Source: Bacillota bacterium (GTDB lineage Bacteria > Bacillota > UBA4882 > UBA8346). Taken from it: a stretch of 41,148 bases of DNA. The stretch lies in NCBI GenBank assembly GCA_023415835.1, contig JAEZJK010000115.1, positions 1-41,148 of the forward strand, in the 5' to 3' direction. The notes under the pieces were generated by a model. It did no database searches. It was not told where the DNA came from and saw only the letters and a list, made by a program, of their open reading frames with translations. How positions within the stretch are numbered: position 1 is the first letter of the stretch; the number at the start of each line of letters is the position of its first letter. The position numbers were made by a program, and so were the translations under genes. Below, in pieces: positions 30,781 through 38,150 of this stretch.

Positions 30781-30981
30781 CTGTATCCCCTTTCCAAGCA
30801 ATATTTACCGTAAAATAAATCGGCGCCTCCTTGTAAGGCTCCGATCAATATATTAAAACAATACCGAAATCTTTAAAAGAAGGCACTTTTAGGTTGCTTT
30901 GTTATCAGAATGTTACCGGTTGGCAAATTAATTCAAATTGAAATCCTTTTTTGTTGCCGGATCTTAACGCTTCGGGCAATT

Positions 30982-31788
30982 TTACTTGAGTTTCCGCAAA
31001 TATTTAACCAGCAAAAAAATACCACTAACGGCGATTGCCCCGAAAATGACAGTTAATAAAAGATCGGCTTCCATTCCTTTTAATTTCATCACCAATACCA
31101 TCGCTAAAATCGCAACGGCCAAAAGGATGCAAAAAGATAACATCGCCGGCGCAAGTACGAACCCAATGCGTTTTCCCTTAAGTAGAAATATGCCGGTTAA
31201 TGCCAAACCAGGCAAACAGATTGCCAAATCCAATACATGCACCGGATTTGTTAATAACCCGTTTTCAGTCACACTAGCCGGAGCCTGCTGGGCGACGATT
31301 GCCGGAATTATCTCCGAAAGCCACAAGCAGTAAAACAAACCGGAGATAATCAACAAAAAGGCCGCTACTGTTTTTTTAAGGACATTATGAGTGAACCATT
31401 CCAGGGCTTTTTCATGCGCCATGGTTATGAAAAAATATAAGAGTGAAAAAAAGGATAACCCTAAAATTAAGCAATAAACGACGAACAAATTATTAAAATG
31501 AAGCGCAAAACTATATATGGCATATGAATACGCTAAATAAAACAAAGAGCCGCTCCATATGAAAAACCCGACTTTATTTCGACAATAAGAAAAAATAGAG
31601 GAACTAATGAGTATCGGTACCACGACAAACAAGTTGACGACATCTTGCCCTATTGCTTGAGCCGCGTAACCTATTGCTTCTTTTTCATATGTGCCGCCGT
31701 TAAAAGCCCCTGCAAAACTGGCTAACGCCGTTAGAAGCGCCAACGGTATGGAAAGTAGTAAAATAATGATATCCCCTTTTGCTTTCAT
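30982..31788 (-). CDS. multipass membrane protein, unknown function
   Basis: 268 residues with about eight hydrophobic segments (for example IIILLLSIPLALLTALASF, VFNLF-type loops, ALTGIFLL, MLSFCILLAVAILAMVLVM). No transporter or enzyme motif was found. Architecture and length suit the poorly characterised integral membrane proteins of Bacillota that are annotated as hypothetical. ATG 31788 follows AAGGAGGG. Stands alone between the ABC exporter genes and the pectate lyase. Confidence 0.65.
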   Translation of the reverse strand: MKAKGDIIILLLSIPLALLTALASFAGAFNGGTYEKEAIGYAAQAIGQDVVNLFVVVPILISSSIFSYCRNKVGFFIWSGSLFYLAYSYAIYSFALHFNNLFVVYCLILGLSFFSLLYFFITMAHEKALEWFTHNVLKKTVAAFLLIISGLFYCLWLSEIIPAIVAQQAPASVTENGLLTNPVHVLDLAICLPGLALTGIFLLKGKRIGFVLAPAMLSFCILLAVAILAMVLVMKLKGMEADLLLTVIFGAIAVSGIFLLVKYLRKLK

Positions 31789-31878
31789 ATGCCGACCCTC
31801 CTTTAACGATAAATTCTCCCGCTGGTTCAAAATTTCATTATAGTATCTATTAACTGTTCACTGATACTGGTTACTATA

Positions 31879-33696
31879 TTACCCTGCCTGATACTGCTCC
31901 CGGCATAACTTTGCATAGAGCCCGCCCTTCCCAGCCAACTCCTCATGCCGTCCCGTCTCCACAATCTTCCCGTCATTCACCACGATAATCCGATCCGCTT
32001 TCCGGATTGTCGACAAACGGTGCGCGATAATAAACGAAGTACGTCCCTCCAACAGCCGCGATAGCGCCGCCTGTAACTCCAGCTCCGTTTTAGTGTCAAT
32101 GCTGGAGGTAGCCTCATCCAAGACCAGGATCCGGGGGTTTCGGAGCAACGCCCTGGCGAAGGCGATCAATTGCCGCTGCCCCACCGAAAGATCGCTACCC
32201 CGTTCTTGAACCCGGGATTGGTACCCCTCGGGAAGCGACATAATGTAATCGTGAATCCCGACCACCCGGGCCGTCGCCTCAATCTCAGCTTGCGAGGCCT
32301 CCGGTTTGCCGTAACGGATGTTTTCCGCTACAGTTCCCGAAAAAATGAAGGTGTCCTGTAGCACCACCGCAATCTGCTTTCTGTATTCCGTCTGGGAGGC
32401 CTCCCGGAGATCCCTCCCGTCAATCAATACCCGTCCCATACTCGGGTCGTAAAAACGGCAGAGCAAATTAATGATGGTCGTTTTACCGGCTCCGGTAGGG
32501 CCGACAAACGCGATCGTTTCTCCCGCCTTCACTTCCAAATCGAAATTTTCTAAAATAGCTTCCCCCGCATTATAACTGAAGTCGACCCGTTCGAACCTAA
32601 CCCGGCCGCTAATTTCACCCATCGGCTCCGGATCTTCCGGATCGGCCACAGTGGGTTGGAGGTCCATCAGTTCGAAGATCCGCTCGCAGGATGCCATTGC
32701 CGTACTAACGATATTAAAGAGATTACTCAAGTTCTGAATTGGTTGAAAAAACCGGTTGATATAGTTCATAAAAGCAGCGATTGTCCCCAGGGTTACCAAG
32801 CCGTACAGGGTCAATACGCCACCTACCAGCAAAACTGCGGCTGTCCCCACTGTATTTAAAAAACCGATCCACGGCCAAAAAAAGGCGTTCAGTGGCACAA
32901 ATCGCATCGCCGCATTAAAGTGCTCCTCATTGATCTCTTTAAACAGCCTGGCGTTCACTTCTTCCCTGGCGAAAGCCTGGGTCACCCGAATCCCCTGGAG
33001 CGACTCGTTTAAGTTGGCGTTGACCGCCGACAGTTTCTTCCGAATCAACCGCGAGACATCTAGCATCCGGTTACGTAGGAAGAACGCTACCCAGCCGGTG
33101 ACCGGCAGGGTCAGTAAGATAATCAACGATAGCCGCCAGTCAATCCAGAACATCACTCCCAGGAGCCCTATCAAGGTAAAGCTATCGGCAAAGGCGATGC
33201 TCACCCCGGAACTAAGCAGTTCCTCTAAAGCGTTGACGTCATTGGTCACCCGGATCATAATCCGTCCGGCTTTTTGACGGTCAAAAAAGCTTAATGAGAG
33301 CCGTTGCAGGTGTTCGAAGAGATCCTGGCGTAGGTCGAAGATGGCCTGCTGCCCGATTTGAACCATCAAGGATCCCTGAAGATACAAGCCTAGATACTGT
33401 ATAGCCGATACCGCGGCATAGGCCAGGGCCAGCCCGGCCAATCCCTTCAGGTCACGCCCGATGATGTACCGGTCGATCCCGATCTTCAACAAATAGGGCA
33501 GAATCAAAGCAGTAATAATCGCTGCCAAAGCGGCAACCACCATCCAGGCAACCCGCCATCGGTACGGCTTCAGGTAAGCGAGCAACCGGAATAACAGTTC
33601 CCGGTTGAAAGGCCGCGGCGCATATTCATCCTCTTCCTCCGAAAGGGCGATCAACCCTTTTTTGAAGGTTTGTCCTGGTTTAATTTCAACTTTCAT
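31879..33696 (-). CDS. ABC exporter half-transporter B (canonical Walker B, non-canonical LSVGQ)
   Basis: 605 residues: six-helix ABC membrane domain (about 35-330) and ATPase (about 365-600). Walker A is GPTGAGKTT, Walker B LVLDEATSSID with the catalytic Glu, the H-loop is IIAHRLST, and the signature is LSVGQ rather than LSGGQ. A non-canonical signature is typical of one partner in heterodimeric exporters. ATG 33696 follows GGAG at 7 nt. The upstream half-transporter A lies on the same strand, 190 bp away. Substrate unknown; multidrug or lipid export is usual for the family. Confidence 0.92.
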   Translation of the reverse strand: MKVEIKPGQTFKKGLIALSEEEDEYAPRPFNRELLFRLLAYLKPYRWRVAWMVVAALAAIITALILPYLLKIGIDRYIIGRDLKGLAGLALAYAAVSAIQYLGLYLQGSLMVQIGQQAIFDLRQDLFEHLQRLSLSFFDRQKAGRIMIRVTNDVNALEELLSSGVSIAFADSFTLIGLLGVMFWIDWRLSLIILLTLPVTGWVAFFLRNRMLDVSRLIRKKLSAVNANLNESLQGIRVTQAFAREEVNARLFKEINEEHFNAAMRFVPLNAFFWPWIGFLNTVGTAAVLLVGGVLTLYGLVTLGTIAAFMNYINRFFQPIQNLSNLFNIVSTAMASCERIFELMDLQPTVADPEDPEPMGEISGRVRFERVDFSYNAGEAILENFDLEVKAGETIAFVGPTGAGKTTIINLLCRFYDPSMGRVLIDGRDLREASQTEYRKQIAVVLQDTFIFSGTVAENIRYGKPEASQAEIEATARVVGIHDYIMSLPEGYQSRVQERGSDLSVGQRQLIAFARALLRNPRILVLDEATSSIDTKTELELQAALSRLLEGRTSFIIAHRLSTIRKADRIIVVNDGKIVETGRHEELAGKGGLYAKLCREQYQAG

Positions 33697-33744
33697 AGGA
33701 TAACTCCATTTATAATCAATCAATTTAGATAAAACCCGAATTAT

Positions 33745-33843
33745 CGTGCTCGTAATCGTAATCGTAATCAATACAGGTTGGGTTTAATAATATATTCATA
33801 ACCGATTACGAGGACGGGCACCGCTTCGTTCAGCACGAGCACG
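33745..33843. repeat. imperfect palindromic intergenic element with a GTAATC tandem repeat
   Basis: CGTGCTCGTAATCG (33745-33758) is matched in inverted orientation, in two pieces, by CGATTACGAG (33803-33812) and ACGAGCACG (33835-33843). The left arm runs into three copies of GTAATC (33752-33769). It fills most of the gap between the two exporter genes. It looks like a mobile or REP-type intergenic repeat; copy number elsewhere is unknown. Confidence 0.55.
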
Positions 33844-33885
33844 TTACTAAGGCAAGTTCTTAATACTATATATTTAATAAAGCAA

Positions 33886-35739
33886 CTACGCGCTAACCTC
33901 CGGAGTCTCCTCCTGAAAAGCCTGGATCTGATACAATTGCTGGTAAAAATCATCCCGATCCAGCAGTTCCCCATGGCTCCCCTGATCCCTAATCCCTCCG
34001 CTCTCCAGGATCACAACCCTGTCGGCCATTTGAGCCGTGGACAAACGCTGCGTAATCAAGATCGCCGTCCGTCCGGCCATTAACTGCCGTAAAGACTCTT
34101 GAATCGCCTGTTCCGTACGGACATCTACGTTGGAGGTGGAATCATCCAGAATTAACACCTTTGGATCCATCAACAGCGCCCGGGCAATCGCCACCCGCTG
34201 TTTCTGCCCTCCCGACAATCCCACGCCCCGCTCCCCGATGATCGTCCCGTAACCTTGGGGCAAAGAATCGATGAATTCAGCGATCCGAGCCGCCTCCGCC
34301 GCCGCCCTGACCTCTTCCATACTGGCATCCGGCTTGCCGAAGGCGATATTATCATAAATAGCCGCAGAAAATAAGAATGTCTCCTGGTGTACCAACCCTA
34401 CCTGGCGTCGCCACCATTCCAGATTAAACTGGCGTAGATCAACCCCATCCACCAGGATTTGCCCGCCCTGCGGATCGTAAAACCTGGGAATCAGGTTGAT
34501 CAGGGTAGATTTTCCGGAACCGGTCAGCCCGATTACAGCCACTTTTTCGCCGGGTTCCACAGTTAAATCGACCCCTTTCAGGACCGCCTCACCGGCGTAA
34601 CCGAAAAAAACATTCTGAAAAACAATCCTTCCTTGCAGCTTGGGGATGATTATCCCTCCGTCCGCCGGAGGCCGGATCTCTTCCTCCCGCTCCAGCAACT
34701 CCCGGAGCCTTGCAGCGGAACCTTCGGTTTGGCGTAGTTGGTTGATATTGTGAGCCAAGTTCCAAATCGGCCAATTAAGGACAGCCAAGTAAGACATGAA
34801 TGCCACCAGGGTTCCCAGGGAAAGGCTGCCTTGGGCTACCCTGGCCCCGCCGTACCAGAGGATCGCCAGCGTCCCCAGGTTGCTACAGAGGACCAAAAAT
34901 GGATGGAGCGCCACTTGTAATTGGGATACTTCCAAATTACACTGTCGCATCTTTTGGTTTTCAATTGTGAATTTATGGGTCTCGGCGTCTTCCATAGCGA
35001 ACGCTTTCACAACCCTAATTCCGGAAATATTCTCCTGAACCGTGGCATTAAGTATTCCCGCTTGGGCTTGGCGTTGTTTGACCGCCTGGCTTATTTTGCG
35101 GCTAAAAACGAAAATGGCGCTCACCGCTGCCGGGGTCGCCGCCAGGCAAACCAGGGCCAGTTTCCAATCGGACCAAAACAGTAAGATGGTTACCACTAAA
35201 AAATAGAGACCAATTTGGGTACGGTGCTCGATTTGATAAGCGTAAAAATTGCGTACCATTTCAATGTCCAAGGTCAACCGGGACATGATATCCCCCGTCC
35301 GGGCGGTATTATAAAAACTGAACGATAAACGCTGTAATTTCCGGTACAATTGGTTGCGAAGGCCATTCACAACTTTAAAGCCGGCCGACCAAAAACAAAA
35401 GATCATTCCGAAACTAAAGAACGCCCGGATTAAAGCGATCAGGATCAGTAATCCGCACCATAAAAACAAAGGTATAAGGCCGCCCGGCTCTTTCAAGTCG
35501 GGGAAGATCCTGTCCCAAATCACCCGAATCCCCTGGGGTACGAGATAAATCATACTTTGCATGCTCAATAAAAACAGAAAACCCGCCCCGAATAACCACC
35601 GGTAGGGACGGAAATAGGGATACAATTTTTTGAATAACCTGAACAAACCGACCAGGCCTTTCAATTCAAATTTTTTTGAATATTTAATTATACCGGTTGA
35701 ATTCCGGTTCTCATAGGAAATCATTAAATATTTAAACAA
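33886..35739 (-). CDS. ABC exporter half-transporter A (degenerate Walker B, canonical LSGGQ)
   Basis: 617 residues: six-helix membrane domain (about 35-345) and ATPase (about 365-600). Walker A is GLTGSGKST, signature LSGGQ, but Walker B ends LILDDSTSNVD, with Asp in place of the catalytic Glu. Together with partner B's LSVGQ this makes one degenerate and one competent ATP site, as in BmrC/BmrD-like heterodimers. The start is unresolved: TTG 35739 is the longest frame, ATG 35724 and later TTGs are alternatives, none with a good ribosome-binding site. First gene of the pair. Confidence 0.92.
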   Translation of the reverse strand: MFKYLMISYENRNSTGIIKYSKKFELKGLVGLFRLFKKLYPYFRPYRWLFGAGFLFLLSMQSMIYLVPQGIRVIWDRIFPDLKEPGGLIPLFLWCGLLILIALIRAFFSFGMIFCFWSAGFKVVNGLRNQLYRKLQRLSFSFYNTARTGDIMSRLTLDIEMVRNFYAYQIEHRTQIGLYFLVVTILLFWSDWKLALVCLAATPAAVSAIFVFSRKISQAVKQRQAQAGILNATVQENISGIRVVKAFAMEDAETHKFTIENQKMRQCNLEVSQLQVALHPFLVLCSNLGTLAILWYGGARVAQGSLSLGTLVAFMSYLAVLNWPIWNLAHNINQLRQTEGSAARLRELLEREEEIRPPADGGIIIPKLQGRIVFQNVFFGYAGEAVLKGVDLTVEPGEKVAVIGLTGSGKSTLINLIPRFYDPQGGQILVDGVDLRQFNLEWWRRQVGLVHQETFLFSAAIYDNIAFGKPDASMEEVRAAAEAARIAEFIDSLPQGYGTIIGERGVGLSGGQKQRVAIARALLMDPKVLILDDSTSNVDVRTEQAIQESLRQLMAGRTAILITQRLSTAQMADRVVILESGGIRDQGSHGELLDRDDFYQQLYQIQAFQEETPEVSA

Positions 35740-35813
35740 AAATTAACAATACAGATTTCAACAAAAACTTGCCATCGCAATACCCATAAAAATCATTTAT
35801 CGCCCTTTTTGCC

Positions 35814-36914
35814 TCAGATATTAGGTTTGATCATCCTTAATCTCTTAACCCGCGCTTCCAAATCCGGATGCCCGACTAGCCACCGGAAAATCCGTCCGAA
35901 CCTTACCGGGGCCGCTAACCGCATCAAGGATTGAGCCATTCGCGCCCCTCCCCCCAATTCGCGGGCTGCGACTAGATCGGCCTCAAATTCCTGAAACCGG
36001 GCAAACAGATTATAAGCCAGCACAGCGCCAACCCAGTATAGAATGTAAATCAGCCAAGGCAGATCTGGATAATCTTCCATCAATGACGAACCTAAAAAAA
36101 CTAGCACCATGACGGCCAACACCCTTAGTTCCAGGTGGCGCCTTTTAAAATGGGCGCATTCATGCCCAATAACCATCCGCAGGTCATCCGGACCCAGCGA
36201 ATTAACCAATGTTTCGGTAAGATAGACGTTTTTTGTGAAAATACCGGTGGCGAAAGCATTTAGCACCCTTTCCAACTGCCAAACCCTGACCTTTTTTACC
36301 CTGACCTTAAATACCTTGGCAACCTCCCTGACCAATCGCTCTATTTCCGGATCGGCCGGTATCATTTTCAATTTTCTTACCCAAAGGGCCAGCAGTTGCA
36401 ACCCAACCAGTAAGGCTAACGCCCCAATTTCCAATGCCCAACGGTATCCCAAGGACAAACCCCCTGGGATCAACGGCAGATAATAATAATCCAGCCTTAA
36501 TACCACGAAAATGTTGATGATAAACATCCAAAAATACCCGTATTGCATCAGGTAAGTACCGAATCCCCGCCCAATCCCCTTAGCCTTCCGGTCGATCCGG
36601 TAGGTTAAATAGAGCATCCCTATCAAATACCAAACCAGGAAAGTAAAATTGACCAGATCCCCCAGTAAATACGCGAAGATCAACTCCCGCGCCTCCGCCA
36701 ACCATAACCAGAGCGGCCATTTAAACTCAAAAAAAACAAACCCGATAATCAGCAGGACATTAACCGTCCGGAAAAACATTACCGCCCGAAACCGTTTCTC
36801 CTGAAAGTCCTCAACCCCGGGCTTAGGCGCCAACCAACAAATAACCCCTAACAAGCCCCAGGCCAATAGGAGATAGCCCAATTTCAAACTTATAATAATT
36901 CCAGAGGTATTCAA
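35814..36914 (-). CDS. M48-family integral membrane zinc metalloprotease
   Basis: 366 residues with about seven hydrophobic segments. The zinc motif is HECAH (about residue 245) in VIGHECAHFKRRHLE, and the third ligand the Glu of FQEFEADLVAARE (about 305). Ahead of it, VRVWQLERVLNAFATGIFTK has the family's conserved substrate-strand region. It differs from HtpX in having four N-terminal helices, closer to the CAAX-protease-like M48 branch (Ste24 type). Cleaves membrane proteins; substrate unknown. TTG start with GGGTGAT nearby. Confidence 0.85.
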   Translation of the reverse strand: MNTSGIIISLKLGYLLLAWGLLGVICWLAPKPGVEDFQEKRFRAVMFFRTVNVLLIIGFVFFEFKWPLWLWLAEARELIFAYLLGDLVNFTFLVWYLIGMLYLTYRIDRKAKGIGRGFGTYLMQYGYFWMFIINIFVVLRLDYYYLPLIPGGLSLGYRWALEIGALALLVGLQLLALWVRKLKMIPADPEIERLVREVAKVFKVRVKKVRVWQLERVLNAFATGIFTKNVYLTETLVNSLGPDDLRMVIGHECAHFKRRHLELRVLAVMVLVFLGSSLMEDYPDLPWLIYILYWVGAVLAYNLFARFQEFEADLVAARELGGGARMAQSLMRLAAPVRFGRIFRWLVGHPDLEARVKRLRMIKPNI

Positions 36915-36990
36915 TGAGAATCACCCGTTTTTTAGCCTTCGACAAAAGATTATATATGAAAGTAACAAATTAAGGTTACAACTTTAGTAG

Positions 36991-37045
36991 AGGAGTAAGC
37001 AATCCGGCGCTCTTACAGGGTGTTGCGCCGGGGGTAGAGCCTTAC
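36991..37045. other. candidate structured element between folD and the M48 gene
   Basis: CCGGCGC (37004-37010) / GCGCCGG (37025-37031) form a perfect 7-bp stem with a 14-nt loop, enclosed by GTAAG (36995-36999) / CTTAC (37041-37045). A second CTTAC in the loop (37012-37016) could pair with the same GTAAG, giving two exclusive folds. No ORF is present in this gap. I compared it with lysine, THF and M-box consensus from memory and found no full match. Strand of transcription unknown. Confidence 0.35.
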
Positions 37046-37105
37046 CGAAATGAGAGAGTCTGCTTCTTTGAACCAACCTGCGGCGTCAGAGCAAGTAGTG
37101 CAATC

Positions 37106-37957
37106 CTATACCAGAAACCGTTCCGCGCTTTCCACTGTGTTCCGCATCAACATTGCGATGGTCATTGGGCCGACCCCACCCGGCACCGGAGTAATCCACC
37201 CCGCCACCTGCGCCGCCGAATCAAACTGGACATCCCCGACCAACTTACCCGCAGCATTCCGGTTCATCCCCACATCGATCACTACCGCTCCAGGCTTCAC
37301 CATCTCTCCGGTGATCATTTCCGCTTTCCCCACCGCCACCACCAGGATTTCGGCCCTCCGGCAAACCTCGCCCAAATCCTTTGTCCGCGAATGGCAAACC
37401 GTCACCGTCCCATGTTCTCTCAATAACAAAATCGCCTGCGGCTTCCCTACTATATTACTCCGCCCGACTACCACACATTCCTTGCCGGCTGCGCTAACTC
37501 CGGACTCCTTGATCAACTCCATCACTCCCGCCGGAGTACAAGGCAGAAAACCAGGTAACCCGATCATCATCTTCCCGACATTCACCGGATGAAACCCGTC
37601 CACATCCTTTTGGGGTGAAATCCGATCCAAGATCAACTGTTCATTCAGGTGCCCCGGCAAGGGTAGCTGAACCAAAATCCCGTGAATCTTCGGATCGTTG
37701 TTGAGCCGGTTCACCAAACCTAATAACTCCGCCTCGGTCACCTGCTCCGTCAAAGCATGTTCCTCTGAATAAATTCCCAGTTCCGCACATTTCTTCTTCT
37801 TACTGTTTACGTAAACCCGGGAAGCTGGGTTGTCGCCAACGATTACCACCGCTAACCCCGGCTGCCTTCCGGCAGCAGTCAATCTGGCGACCTTCGCTTT
37901 TAACTCCTCACAAACTTTAGCCGCCACAGCTTTACCATCAATAATTTTAGCTGACAT
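37106..37957 (-). CDS. folD: bifunctional methylenetetrahydrofolate dehydrogenase / methenyl-THF cyclohydrolase
   Basis: Oxidises 5,10-methylene-THF with NADP and hydrolyses methenyl-THF to 10-formyl-THF. 283 residues, normal length. The catalytic region has SRVYVNSKKKKCAELGI (Tyr and Lys of the active site, about 50-60), GILVQLPLPGHL, DVDGFHP and the nucleotide-binding domain VVVGRSNIVGKP (about 165). The C-terminus ends GWITPVPGGVGPMTIAML. ATG 37957 follows CAGGAG; the extended frame to 37975 lacks a site. Downstream of the helicase gene, same strand, with about 175 bp between. Confidence 0.97.
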   Translation of the reverse strand: MSAKIIDGKAVAAKVCEELKAKVARLTAAGRQPGLAVVIVGDNPASRVYVNSKKKKCAELGIYSEEHALTEQVTEAELLGLVNRLNNDPKIHGILVQLPLPGHLNEQLILDRISPQKDVDGFHPVNVGKMMIGLPGFLPCTPAGVMELIKESGVSAAGKECVVVGRSNIVGKPQAILLLREHGTVTVCHSRTKDLGEVCRRAEILVVAVGKAEMITGEMVKPGAVVIDVGMNRNAAGKLVGDVQFDSAAQVAGWITPVPGGVGPMTIAMLMRNTVESAERFLV

Positions 37958-38013
37958 TGTTATCACTCCTGTCACATTCTATCTCATATTATTAATCTTT
38001 GGCCTATAGTAGT

Positions 38014-38126
38014 CAGGAGCCAGGAGTCAGTATGCATTTTATTTAACTCGAAAGCCTAAACGTGTTTGGGTTTAATCCATCATCAATGTTCTCAGGCTAA
38101 AGCTCAACTTACACAACTGGCTCCTG
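38014..38126. repeat. inverted-repeat element between helicase and folD
   Basis: CAGGAGCCAG (38014-38023) and its exact reverse complement CTGGCTCCTG (38117-38126) flank about 93 bp. The right flank continues in CTGTCTTCTGCATTCTGTCT, a TCTG-type array of short repeats. Similar TCCTG-rich intergenic repeats are common in clostridial genomes. It occupies nearly all of the gap and no ORF lies in it. Probably a repeat family. Confidence 0.5.
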
Positions 38127-38150
38127 TCTTCTGCATTCTGTCTCCTATCT

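Noticed and set aside
33768..33974. 68-codon leftward ORF between the exporter genes
   Set aside because: It overlaps the 3' end of exporter half A in another frame and runs through the palindromic repeat; no coding support.
36991..37090. Lysine or THF riboswitch in the folD-M48 gap
   Set aside because: AGAGG and a CCGAA segment are present but the conserved core loops are missing; the orientation does not suit folD.
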